From assembly GCF_003014575.1 (NCBI RefSeq), contig NZ_PYGF01000017.1, positions 1 to 64,000 of the forward strand: 64,000 nucleotides of DNA. The letters are read 5' to 3'. Positions 35,789 through 44,288 of this stretch are shown here, piece after piece; the first letter of the stretch is position 1, and each line of letters starts with the position of its first letter. Under the pieces are notes generated by a model, which ran no database searches, was not told the DNA's origin, and saw only the letters and a program-made list of their open reading frames with translations. A program made the position numbers and the translations under genes. The DNA is from Cecembia rubra. Its GTDB lineage: Bacteria; Bacteroidota; Bacteroidia; Cytophagales; Cyclobacteriaceae.

Positions 35789-37012
35789 ATGAGAGTAATT
35801 TATATCCATCAATATTTTTTGACTCCCGGCGAAGGAGGAGCTACCAGATCTTATTACCTGGCCAAGGGAATGGTGGATCATGGTATAGAAGTGGAAATGA
35901 TTACTGCCCACAATAGACCCTACTATGATCTTAAAGTCATACATGGCATCAAGGTACACTACTTACCTGTAAGCTATGATCAGGAATTTGGTTTCTTCAA
36001 ACGGCTATGGGCCTTTTTTACATTTATAAAAATTGCAAAAAAATGGATCAAAAAACTCTCCAGGCCGGATTACCTCTATATCACTTCTACTCCTTTGACT
36101 ACTGGCCTGATTGGCTTATGGGCTAAGCGCAGATTTGCACTTCCTTTCATTTTTGAAGTGCGCGACCTCTGGCCAGATGCACCCATTCAAGTAGGGGCCA
36201 TCAAAAATCCAATCCTTAAGAAATTCTTGTACGCCCTTGAAAAGCGGATTTATCACCATGCCTTAAAAGTCATCGCACTTTCTCCGGGAATTGCTGACAA
36301 TATCAGAAAAAAATGTCCCGAGTGCGAAGTACAAATTGTGCCAAATTTTGCTGACACAGAGATCTTTCAGCCTAAAGAAAAATCACCTGAATTAATGGAA
36401 AAATATGGACTTCAAAATGTCCTTACCATTAGTTATGCCGGTGCTATTGGTAGGGTCAATGCTGTAGAAGAAATCCTAGTTCTTGCTAAAATGGCTCAGG
36501 AAAATGAACTGGATTTTCAGTTCATTGTTATGGGAAAGGGTTCTTGCCTGCCTGATTTACTTAAAAAGGCGAAATGTCTGAACCTAAATAATTTCAAACA
36601 CATTACATTTGGGTCTAAAAATAAAGTAGCTGAAATCCTGAGCATTTCAGACATTGCATTTATAAGTTTTGATCATTTGCCAGTATTAAAAACCAACAGC
36701 CCCAATAAATTTTTTGATGGCCTGGCTGCAGGAAAAGCCATCATGGTCAACCACAAAGGCTGGGTATATCATTTGGTAAAAACTTACAATCTTGGTTTTT
36801 ACTTTAATCCCAAAAAACCAGTAGAAGCCTTAAATAAACTGGAATTTCTTTCCAAAAACCCCAATCAGTTAAAGGAAATGCAACAAAATTCCAGGAATTT
36901 ATCCGAAAAGTATTTTACCAAAGAAAAGGCAGTTGGACAGGTACTTCACCTGTTAGATCCAGTTAAATTTGGAAGATCCACTACCGACGGGGTTTATACC
37001 CTGACTGCCTGA
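35789..37012 (+). CDS. Glycosyltransferase family 4
   Basis: A 407-residue GT-B glycosyltransferase of the WbuB type. It starts MRVIYIHQYFLTPGEGGATR, contains FEVRDLWPDAPIQVG and IALSPGIADNIRKKCP in the acceptor domain, and KFFDGLAAGKAIMVNHKGW as the donor-binding region. It begins immediately after the asnB stop. Its 3' end overlaps gldB on the other strand by 32 bases. It may add an N-acetylated amino sugar, as WbuB relatives do, but the donor cannot be read. Confidence 0.9.
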   Translation: MRVIYIHQYFLTPGEGGATRSYYLAKGMVDHGIEVEMITAHNRPYYDLKVIHGIKVHYLPVSYDQEFGFFKRLWAFFTFIKIAKKWIKKLSRPDYLYITSTPLTTGLIGLWAKRRFALPFIFEVRDLWPDAPIQVGAIKNPILKKFLYALEKRIYHHALKVIALSPGIADNIRKKCPECEVQIVPNFADTEIFQPKEKSPELMEKYGLQNVLTISYAGAIGRVNAVEEILVLAKMAQENELDFQFIVMGKGSCLPDLLKKAKCLNLNNFKHITFGSKNKVAEILSISDIAFISFDHLPVLKTNSPNKFFDGLAAGKAIMVNHKGWVYHLVKTYNLGFYFNPKKPVEALNKLEFLSKNPNQLKEMQQNSRNLSEKYFTKEKAVGQVLHLLDPVKFGRSTTDGVYTLTA

Positions 37013-37985
37013 AAATTTTCTCTGTATCAGACTCCATCATTAATTCCTGTAAAGAAAAATTATTGTTAAAGCGATAATCATCCACAATATTCCAACCTAG
37101 CCATCGTCCCAGTCTTCCTGGTGCATCAGGACTGATGGCATCTGTAAATGGCGCCTCACCTATATACTTCCTGATTTCAAAAGGGTTGGTGGTAAAGAGC
37201 AGGTCATTTTCCACAAAATGGGACCAAATCAATTCCTCATGGGTAAAACAAGCAGCTACTTCATCTGAAGTATAACCGATTATAAATTCATCAGGAGTAC
37301 AGGGAAGAATACTTTTGGTAAAATGATAAGCTTTCCCATAATAAATCATTTCGGCCAATAAATTATTCTGGCCCATATTCGTTCTGTTAAACTGTGAACT
37401 GAAAGCCATGGCTACCATAGGGACCAGGTAATCTTTTTGGTACCGTTTGGTTATATACTGCGGTAGATCCGGTGGTTGAAACCTGTGTTCAAAGGGTAGA
37501 TAGTAATCCAATCCTATTACCAAAACCTCTTTATCTAAGTAAATATCTGAGCCAAAGCCAGTCACGAAGGTATAAACTTTAGGTATCCGAAATTCCGGGT
37601 AATAGTATTTGATATGTTTGAAAGCTACTTTCAACTGTTCTTCAAGATCACTCAAATCTGAAAAATACTTTTGAACCTCATCAAAAAGTTCCATCATCAG
37701 GCTATCCTGATTGACCAAAATCAATTCTTCAATCAATTCTTCTTTTGAGGAATACAGGTCAACTTGAAGATAGTTTTTAGCAAATTCAGGATAATTATCA
37801 AGCAAGTTCAGAAATTCATCCTCTGTCTTTGCCTGGAAAAACTTATCCTCTAGACGAACCAATTGAAAATCTACCTCTATTGCCAAAATTTCATCATCTA
37901 CTGCACATTCTTGCCCCTTTTTTTGGCAAGCCTTGGTCATTAAAAGAACCAAAATCCAAATGGAAATTCTCCGGAAATATTTCAT
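36981..37985 (-). CDS. gldB: Gliding motility lipoprotein GldB
   Basis: A 334-residue lipoprotein with the acylated Cys20 (LLMTKAC). The middle and C-terminal blocks NNLLAEMIYYGKAYHFTK, IGYTSDEVAACFTHEELIWSHFVENDLLF and DAPGRLGRWLGWNIVDDYR are those of GldB, a protein needed for Flavobacterium gliding and found across Bacteroidota, also non-gliders. It is related to zinc-less DUF2268-like metalloprotease folds. With the SprB-repeat/SprF pair it supports, but does not prove, a gliding or type IX phenotype. It overlaps the convergent glycosyltransferase gene by 32 bases. Confidence 0.9.
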   Translation of the reverse strand: MKYFRRISIWILVLLMTKACQKKGQECAVDDEILAIEVDFQLVRLEDKFFQAKTEDEFLNLLDNYPEFAKNYLQVDLYSSKEELIEELILVNQDSLMMELFDEVQKYFSDLSDLEEQLKVAFKHIKYYYPEFRIPKVYTFVTGFGSDIYLDKEVLVIGLDYYLPFEHRFQPPDLPQYITKRYQKDYLVPMVAMAFSSQFNRTNMGQNNLLAEMIYYGKAYHFTKSILPCTPDEFIIGYTSDEVAACFTHEELIWSHFVENDLLFTTNPFEIRKYIGEAPFTDAISPDAPGRLGRWLGWNIVDDYRFNNNFSLQELMMESDTEKIFRQSGYKPRR

Positions 37986-38282
37986 AACAATCTTACTTAA
38001 TCACTGTACCATGACAAGGATTTACAAATTAATGCAAATCCTAAAGATACATAGCTAACTCTTCTAAGATTTAGGAGGCTTTTTATTTTGATCATGCTTA
38101 ATATCAGAAAAAACCCCCATCAATAAATGTCTATACAATAATTTTTTTTTACAAAAATCTTTCATTGATACCTAATTTGACTGCATACACAACAAAAATC
38201 TTAATTGATTTAAAATTGATAAAACCTTACTGTCCAAGTAGAGTTTAATATCTGTCCATCTTTCACTAAACCAACAAAAATT
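37986..38282. other. Intergenic region between gldB and the double-fasciclin gene
   Basis: About 300 AT-rich bases upstream of two divergent genes. At 38060-38089 a weak hairpin with a three-base loop (CTTCTAA/TTAGGAG) is followed by CTTTTTATTTTG on the plus strand. No plus-strand gene ends here, so it may stop read-through antisense transcripts crossing gldB. Nothing else stands out. Confidence 0.35.
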
Positions 38283-39239
38283 ATGAAAAAGAAAGGTATT
38301 TTGAGATCGATTTTCACATTTCCACTACTTGGATTTGTATTTGCTTTCGGAATGACATCATGTAATGATGATGATCAGGCTCCAGTACAGGAGGCACCAA
38401 CCATTGTAGATGTTGCTGCTTCTACCAATGATTTTTCCACACTTGTAGCAGCGGTTGATGCTGCAGGTTTGGTAGAGACACTATCAAGTCCAGGTCCCTT
38501 TACAGTTTTTGCCCCAACCAATGATGCGTTTGCAAGATTTCTGGAAGACAATAATTTAGAAGCTTCTGCTCTATTGCAATCACCGGCTCTTGCTGATGTA
38601 TTGACTTACCATGTCCTTGCATCTTCTGTCCCTTCTTCTTCAGTAACTCCTGGGAGAGTAAATACAGTAGCTGGAGTTCCCTTCTTTGTGAGCCAAGCTC
38701 CAAATGGTAATCTTTGGATCAACGGAAATGCTCAGATTATCCAAACTGATGTTTCTGCTTCCAATGGTATCATTCACGTATTGGATTATGTAATTACTCC
38801 TCCTACACAAAGTATCGCTGAAATTGCAATTGCAGCTACGGAAGCTGAAAGTCCACAATTTACTCAATTGGTTGCTGCCTTAGTGAGGGCCGATTTAGCA
38901 GGCGCTGTATCAGGGGGATTGGATGATGACCTTACTGTATTTGCACCGACTGATGCTGCATTTGAAGCCCTATATGAAGCATTGGGTGTGAATGGAATTG
39001 ACGATATTCCTTTGGAAACTTTAACCAACGTTTTATTGTACCACGTAGTACCGGCGAGAGCATTTTCTCAGGATTTGAGAAATGGAGCTCAGCTACCGAC
39101 GCTTCTTGAAGGTGCAAGTCTTACTGTCAATTTAGGTTCATTGCAGATCAATGAGTCAAATCTGTTGGAATCTTTATTGAATATCCATGCAACAAATGGT
39201 GTCATCCATGTAATCGACAGTGTCTTGTTACCGGAATAA
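38283..39239 (+). CDS. Double fasciclin-domain lipoprotein
   Basis: A 318-residue lipoprotein, acylated at Cys27 (FGMTSC) and followed by an Asp-rich linker (NDDDQ) that may favour surface export in Bacteroidota. It carries two FAS1 domains: one at residues ~42-175 with [18 protein letters not shown] and ASNGIIHVLDYVITP, and one at ~183-318 with LTVFAPTDAAFEALYE and ATNGVIHVIDSVLLP. These are adhesion modules. A terminator follows within 20 bases, so it is a single-gene unit. Confidence 0.93.
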   Translation: MKKKGILRSIFTFPLLGFVFAFGMTSCNDDDQAPVQEAPTIVDVAASTNDFSTLVAAVDAAGLVETLSSPGPFTVFAPTNDAFARFLEDNNLEASALLQSPALADVLTYHVLASSVPSSSVTPGRVNTVAGVPFFVSQAPNGNLWINGNAQIIQTDVSASNGIIHVLDYVITPPTQSIAEIAIAATEAESPQFTQLVAALVRADLAGAVSGGLDDDLTVFAPTDAAFEALYEALGVNGIDDIPLETLTNVLLYHVVPARAFSQDLRNGAQLPTLLEGASLTVNLGSLQINESNLLESLLNIHATNGVIHVIDSVLLPE

Positions 39240-39258
39240 TTGAATTTGGAATTAGTGT

Positions 39259-39293
39259 AGAGGTCCAACCAAATCGGTTGGGCCTCTTTTTAT
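39259..39293 (+). terminator. Terminator of the double-fasciclin gene
   Basis: AGAGGTCCAACC (39259-39270) pairs with GGTTGGGCCTCT (39276-39287) except for one T-G wobble-type position, then TTTTTATTTT. Clear intrinsic terminator. Confidence 0.85.
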
Positions 39294-39321
39294 TTTCAGA
39301 TTCTTTTGATTATTTTAATCT

Positions 39322-40326
39322 GTGAAAAATAAGTGGATAAAAGCAAAGGCCTATTTTAGCCATCTAACCTTAAAAAAAGCTGTTAACTTTTTATTGCTGT
39401 ACCTCTCTTTTGTCCTGAGCAGGGCTATTAAAAAGCCTGTCCTTTGGGGGTATCCCACTACCTTATCTATAGAACCTACAACCAGCTGTAACCTGAGATG
39501 TCCAGAGTGTCCAAGTGGATTAAGAAATTTTTCCCGGCCTACTGGCATGTTGTCAGAAAGTCTATACGAAAAGGTTATTTCGGAAACCAAGGATTACCTA
39601 ACCTATCTGCATTTATATTTTCAAGGTGAACCCTTTTTACATCCTAAGTTTACAGATTTGGTGTCATTGGCAAATCAGTCAGGAATCTTTACCTCCACTT
39701 CTACCAATGCCCACTACCTGAGTGAGCAAAACATAAAAAAAACCCTGGATTCAGGACTGAAACAGCTCATTATTTCTATGGATGGCATAACACAAGAAGT
39801 CTATGAATCCTACCGTGTGGGTGGTAAGCTTTCCAAAGTACAGGAAGGATTGGGCCGATTGCTTCAGATCAGAAAAGAGAAAAAACTTCTTTACCCTAGG
39901 GTAGTACTTCAATTTCTGGTTACAGGAAAAAATGAGCATCAGATTCCAGAGCTCAAGGATTGGGCAAAAAAGATGGGAGTGGATGAACTCCAATTAAAGA
40001 GCACACAGATTTATAATTTTGAAAATGGATCCGATTTGATTCCAAGTGAGCCCCAGTATTCAAGGTATGTACCTGATGGAAAAGGGAAATGGAAACTGAA
40101 GAAAGAAATAGAAAACAAATGCTGGAGGATGTGGCAGGGAGCAGTGATTACCTGGGACGGACGTGTGGTCCCCTGCTGCTTTGACAAAGATGGCAGTCAT
40201 GAAATGGGGAAAATCGGGGAAAATAATTTGGAAAAAATCTGGAAAAACAAAAAATATCAGACTTTTAGAAATCAACTTTTGGAAAACCGTAAGCAGATAG
40301 AAATCTGCAAAAACTGCACGGAATGA
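39322..40326 (+). CDS. Radical SAM/SPASM domain protein
   Basis: A 334-residue radical SAM enzyme. The cluster motif CNLRCPEC places Cys56, Cys60 and Cys63 in the usual CxxxCxxC. The C-terminal SPASM region holds CWRMWQGAVITWDGRVVPCCF and ICKNC, giving cysteines for auxiliary clusters. A hydrophobic segment near residues 22-35 may associate it with the membrane. The start is GTG at 39322; no in-frame ATG exists before the cluster motif. It precedes the polysaccharide locus and could modify a peptide, lipid or sugar; no substrate peptide gene is visible. Confidence 0.88.
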   Translation: MKNKWIKAKAYFSHLTLKKAVNFLLLYLSFVLSRAIKKPVLWGYPTTLSIEPTTSCNLRCPECPSGLRNFSRPTGMLSESLYEKVISETKDYLTYLHLYFQGEPFLHPKFTDLVSLANQSGIFTSTSTNAHYLSEQNIKKTLDSGLKQLIISMDGITQEVYESYRVGGKLSKVQEGLGRLLQIRKEKKLLYPRVVLQFLVTGKNEHQIPELKDWAKKMGVDELQLKSTQIYNFENGSDLIPSEPQYSRYVPDGKGKWKLKKEIENKCWRMWQGAVITWDGRVVPCCFDKDGSHEMGKIGENNLEKIWKNKKYQTFRNQLLENRKQIEICKNCTE

Positions 40327-40427
40327 TCCCAGTCCATGTAATTTAATTCTTGGACTATTTCTTTACTGCTCGGAATACTTATCTTTACGCTGATTTTATT
40401 CTGTTTAAAGTAGAAAAATGCCAATAA

Positions 40428-40545
40428 CCCCTTTTGCTGGCGTTTAAATCGTTAAAGAAAAGGCGGGGAAAATCCTATGAAACTGAGCTTGGTAGTGACT
40501 GTCTGCCTCTAAGGAGACAATAACTCTAAAAGTCAGTTTAGGCAA
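40428..40545 (+). promoter_or_regulatory. Structured 5' leader of the exopolysaccharide locus (candidate cis-regulatory RNA)
   Basis: The 240 bases before the SLBB gene contain several pairings. CCCCTTTT (40428-40435) can pair with AAAAGGCGGGG (40458-40468) around a three-base bulge. TGACT (40496-40500) pairs with AGTCA (40531-40535) and encloses GTCT/AGAC (40501-40504 with 40515-40518). AAACTGA (40480-40486) can pair with TCAGTTT (40533-40539), which excludes the TGACT/AGTCA stem. TGCCT and AGGCA (about 40504-40508 and 40540-40544) are a further alternative. Mutually exclusive stems close to the start codon suggest a switch. No known riboswitch consensus was recognised. Confidence 0.35.
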
Positions 40546-40569
40546 AGGCAAAAAATCAATTAAAAACAC

Positions 40570-43203
40570 ATGAAAGACCATTCTTCCAGAGCAAATAAAA
40601 AACACTATTCTGCTTTAAAATTACTTGCCTTCTTTTGCTTGGGCCTGTTTTTTATTATCTACCATCCTACATCCTCACAAGCCCAAAATATACCTGATAT
40701 TGCAAATATCAATGTAGATGAACTTACCGATGAACAGATCAGAGAATTGATCAGAAGGGCCGGTGAATCAGGAATCACAGAATCAGAATTGATTCAGATG
40801 GCCAGATTAAGAGGTTTGCCTGCAAGAGAAGCAGAAAAATTGCAAAAGAGGATTGAACAGCTGGAAATTTCAAGTACAGGCACTAGGTCACGAACAAGTG
40901 CTTCAAAAAGAGAACCACGAAGGCAAACTGATTTTAATGAAATCAGCCAGGGAATATTAAAGGTACAGCCGGAAATGGAAGATTCCAGTATCTTAAATTC
41001 CCCAATTTTTGGACTGGACCTTTTTTACAACAAAAACCGCAGACTGAGTTTTGAGCCCAGTATCAATATGGCTACGCCAAAAAATTATATCCTCGGACCA
41101 GGCGACATGGTTTATGTGGACATCTACGGTCAATCTGAGCAATATTATGAAGCCAATATCAATGCGGATGGTTTCATGATTTTGGATAATATCGGTCCTA
41201 TCAGCGTATCAGGAAAGACTATAGAAGAAGCTAGCGGCATCATAAGAAACAGACTCGCATCTTATTATCCAGGTATCAGAGGCAGTAATCCCAACACTTT
41301 TGTTCAGGTGACATTAGGCAATGTAAGGACTATAAAGGTTCATTTGGTCGGTGAACTTCGTTTACCGGGAACATTTACCTTAAGTGCTTTTAGCACCGTA
41401 TTCAACGCTTTATATGCCGCTGGTGGTCCGAATGAGAACGGCACCATGCGTAACATCAAAATCATCCGCGCAGGGAAACCGGTTGCCAGCGTAGATGTCT
41501 ATGATTTCCTAGTGAACGGAAAAGCCAATCTTGACCTTCAATTGCAGGATCAGGATGTAGTATTGGTAGAACCCTTCATGTCAAGAGCTAAAGTTTCGGG
41601 AGAAGTGAAAAGACCAAAAACTTTTGAGGTGAAAGAAGGAGATACTTTTGATGATCTTTTACGCTATGCGGGAGGCTTTACAGATGAGGCTTTTAAAGAA
41701 CGAATCAATGTAAGCCGCGTTACAGGGAAAGAAAAAGCTGTTTCTGATATTTATCAAAATCAATTTGGTTTGTTCTTGGTAAAAGGTGGTGATGAATACC
41801 AAGTTGGCAGAATTCTAAACCGGTATACTAATAGAGTGCAGATCAAAGGTGCGGTATTCAGGGAAGGTAATTATGCACTGAATGAGGGTCTCACACTGAG
41901 CCAGCTGATAAAAAATGCAGAGGGACTGAGAGGAGATGCCTACCTGGAAAGGGCAAGTATCCTGAGAACCTATGATGATTTCAGCACCGAAGTACTCACT
42001 GTCAGCCTAAAGGAAATCATTGAAGGAAGAACTGCTGATATTCCTTTGAGGAGAGAAGATGTCATCCGGATTTCAAGCATTTATGACCTTCAGGAAGAGT
42101 TTTATGTTCAAGTTAATGGAGAAGTAAGAAATCCGGGGACCTATCCTTTTTCCAAAAACATGACTGTGGAAGAATTGATCATAATGGCAGGAGGTTTGAG
42201 GGAGGCTGCCAATATAAGAGATGTGGAGATTGCCCGCAGATCCAATGAAACTGCCAAGGGGAATTTTTCTGATATCATACCCGTAGAAGTAAACGAAAAA
42301 CTGATTTCAGGCAATAATTCTGTTACCCTTGAACCTTATGATATGGTTGTGGTAAGGAGAAAGTCGAATTTTACTTTGGACAAATTGGTAAAAGTGGAGG
42401 GCCAGGTCAATTCACCAGGAATTTTCCCTATAAAAAATGCTGAAGAAAGGATTTCTGATGTTATTAAAAGAGCAGGAGGATTGACTAATTTCGCCTATCC
42501 AAATGGTGCTACTTTGATCAGAAGGACAGAATTTTTTGAAACAGAATCCGAGCAGTTACGCAGACAGAGAAATTTAATGGACCTTCAGCAGAAGTTACTT
42601 ATGGACCCTAACAACTCCGAAGCTCAGGAACTTTTATTAGAAAGGCTGTTCAAAGACTTGGGAACAGCTCCAGTGGAAGGTGGAGAAGGCCTGGCAACTG
42701 CCGCTACCAAAAGGGAAACAATTACTGGTATCACGGAAACCAAAGCAGGTGTTGCTCCTGTGAAAATCAGACAAACCGAAGCAGTAGCCATAGACTTGGA
42801 GGCGATTATCAAAAATCCAGGTTCTGACCTTGACCTGATCTTAGAAGAAGGAGACATCATTTCCGTTCCGAGACAACTTCAGACGGTCAGAATGAGAGGA
42901 GATGTAGTTTACCCTGCCACTGTCAGGTTTGAAAAAGACAAAGGAATGAAATATTACATCAATAGATCCGGAGGATTCGATATTCGGGCTAATAGAAAAA
43001 GGACCTATATTGTATATGCCAATGGAGAAGTAGCCAGGACCAAAAGTCTATTTGGCCTTCGAAGCTATCCTAATGTAAGACCAGGCTCAGAGGTAATCGT
43101 TCCCACCAAAGGCCCAAGGGTTCCTGTTCGTCCAGGTGAGCTGGTAGGTATAGCAACCGGAATTGCTACTTTGGTACTTGTGATCACCCAAATCAATCCC
43201 TAA
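40570..43203 (+). CDS. SLBB-domain polysaccharide export protein (Wza-like)
   Basis: An 877-residue outer-membrane export protein. A signal segment (residues ~17-37) precedes a polysaccharide export domain (NYILGPGDMVYVDIYGQS near residue 174) and six SLBB domains, visible as the recurring motif V-x-G-E/x-V-x-x-P-G-x-F (VGELRLPGTF, SGEVKRPKTF, KGAVFREGNY, NGEVRNPGTY, EGQVNSPGIF, RGDVVYPATV). A C-terminal hydrophobic helix (VGIATGIATLVLVITQI) ends the protein. It is longer than E. coli Wza and probably forms the channel for the polymer. It is the first gene of the locus; the next starts inside its stop. Confidence 0.93.
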   Translation: MKDHSSRANKKHYSALKLLAFFCLGLFFIIYHPTSSQAQNIPDIANINVDELTDEQIRELIRRAGESGITESELIQMARLRGLPAREAEKLQKRIEQLEISSTGTRSRTSASKREPRRQTDFNEISQGILKVQPEMEDSSILNSPIFGLDLFYNKNRRLSFEPSINMATPKNYILGPGDMVYVDIYGQSEQYYEANINADGFMILDNIGPISVSGKTIEEASGIIRNRLASYYPGIRGSNPNTFVQVTLGNVRTIKVHLVGELRLPGTFTLSAFSTVFNALYAAGGPNENGTMRNIKIIRAGKPVASVDVYDFLVNGKANLDLQLQDQDVVLVEPFMSRAKVSGEVKRPKTFEVKEGDTFDDLLRYAGGFTDEAFKERINVSRVTGKEKAVSDIYQNQFGLFLVKGGDEYQVGRILNRYTNRVQIKGAVFREGNYALNEGLTLSQLIKNAEGLRGDAYLERASILRTYDDFSTEVLTVSLKEIIEGRTADIPLRREDVIRISSIYDLQEEFYVQVNGEVRNPGTYPFSKNMTVEELIIMAGGLREAANIRDVEIARRSNETAKGNFSDIIPVEVNEKLISGNNSVTLEPYDMVVVRRKSNFTLDKLVKVEGQVNSPGIFPIKNAEERISDVIKRAGGLTNFAYPNGATLIRRTEFFETESEQLRRQRNLMDLQQKLLMDPNNSEAQELLLERLFKDLGTAPVEGGEGLATAATKRETITGITETKAGVAPVKIRQTEAVAIDLEAIIKNPGSDLDLILEEGDIISVPRQLQTVRMRGDVVYPATVRFEKDKGMKYYINRSGGFDIRANRKRTYIVYANGEVARTKSLFGLRSYPNVRPGSEVIVPTKGPRVPVRPGELVGIATGIATLVLVITQINP

Positions 43204-44276
43204 TGGCCGAGCAAAAACACATTATAGATGATAAAATCACCTTGAAAGAATTGGTGGAGCGCTTCCAGTATTGGCTTATGTTTTTTGTCGGAACGTGGAA
43301 AGTTTTATTACTTTCAGGAATCATTGGAATTGGATTGGGTGCTTTGGTTTCAATTCTAAAAAAACCGGTTTTTCAAGCAGAAACCACTTTTGTGTTAGAA
43401 GAAAACGATATGTCGGGCCTCAGTCAAATGTCCGGATTGGCTTCATTGGTTGGGGTAAACCTGAGTTCTTTGGGGGCTTCAAGCGGACTATTTCAGGGGG
43501 ACAATATCATGGAGCTTTACCGTTCTGACAACATGCTTGGCAAGACCCTTCTCAGCCCATTTGATGGTTCCACACTTTTGATCGACCGGTATATAGCCTT
43601 CCATAAGCTGGAGAAAAAATGGAAAAGAAAAGTGGATTTATCCAGCATGGATTTTTCAATTGACCGTGAAGCTTTTTCGGTGAAGCAGGATTCCGTGGTC
43701 AAGGAAATTGCCAAGCTCATCAGAGAAAAACATCTTTCCGTAACCAAACCAAACAGGAAACTTACCATTATACAGGTCAACGTCTCCTCTAAGGATGAGC
43801 CCTTTGCCAAAGCTTTCAATGAAACATTGGTAGAGAATGTAAACACTTTCTATTTTGAGACCAAGACAAAGAAAACTGCAGAGAATGTTGCCATTTTACA
43901 GTCCCAAGCAGACAGCGTTAGGGCTATTTTGGATCAAAGCATATTGGCTTATGCGAGCAGTTCAGACCGGGTACCAAATCCTAACCCCATACTTCAGGCT
44001 GCCACCGTGGAAGCTAGAAAGCGGCAAGTAGATGTGCAGGCATCTACGGCAGTTTATTCAGAAATTGTGAAAAACCTGGAAATAGCAAAGGTCAACCATA
44101 GAAATAATTCCCCATTGATACAAATTATTGATGCACCGAGACTTCCACTTAAAAGATCTGAGATCAGATTATTAAAGGGTATGGTTATTGGAGCTTTAAT
44201 TCTGGGTGTTTTGACTTTGATTTATTTGTATATAAGGCAATTGTACCGTCTACATGTCAGTAGGACTGAAGCATAG
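43203..44276 (+). CDS. Wzz-type chain-length determinant protein
   Basis: A 357-residue inner-membrane protein with two helices (residues ~36-56 and ~325-345) around a large periplasmic Wzz domain: FQAETTFVLEEN near the N-terminus, a coiled-coil middle, and PRLPLKRSEIRLL before the last helix, the usual Pro-rich motif. There is no cytoplasmic tyrosine kinase domain, so this is a Wzz- rather than Wzc-type protein, and chain length would be set without autokinase control. It starts one base inside the SLBB gene stop (TAATG). Confidence 0.9.
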   Translation: MAEQKHIIDDKITLKELVERFQYWLMFFVGTWKVLLLSGIIGIGLGALVSILKKPVFQAETTFVLEENDMSGLSQMSGLASLVGVNLSSLGASSGLFQGDNIMELYRSDNMLGKTLLSPFDGSTLLIDRYIAFHKLEKKWKRKVDLSSMDFSIDREAFSVKQDSVVKEIAKLIREKHLSVTKPNRKLTIIQVNVSSKDEPFAKAFNETLVENVNTFYFETKTKKTAENVAILQSQADSVRAILDQSILAYASSSDRVPNPNPILQAATVEARKRQVDVQASTAVYSEIVKNLEIAKVNHRNNSPLIQIIDAPRLPLKRSEIRLLKGMVIGALILGVLTLIYLYIRQLYRLHVSRTEA

Positions 44277-44288
44277 CCTTTTTGGACC

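Noticed and set aside
40428-40545. Known riboswitch (c-di-GMP, cobalamin or TPP) in the polysaccharide leader
   Set aside because: None of the conserved core strings of these classes could be aligned; only the pairing pattern is supported.
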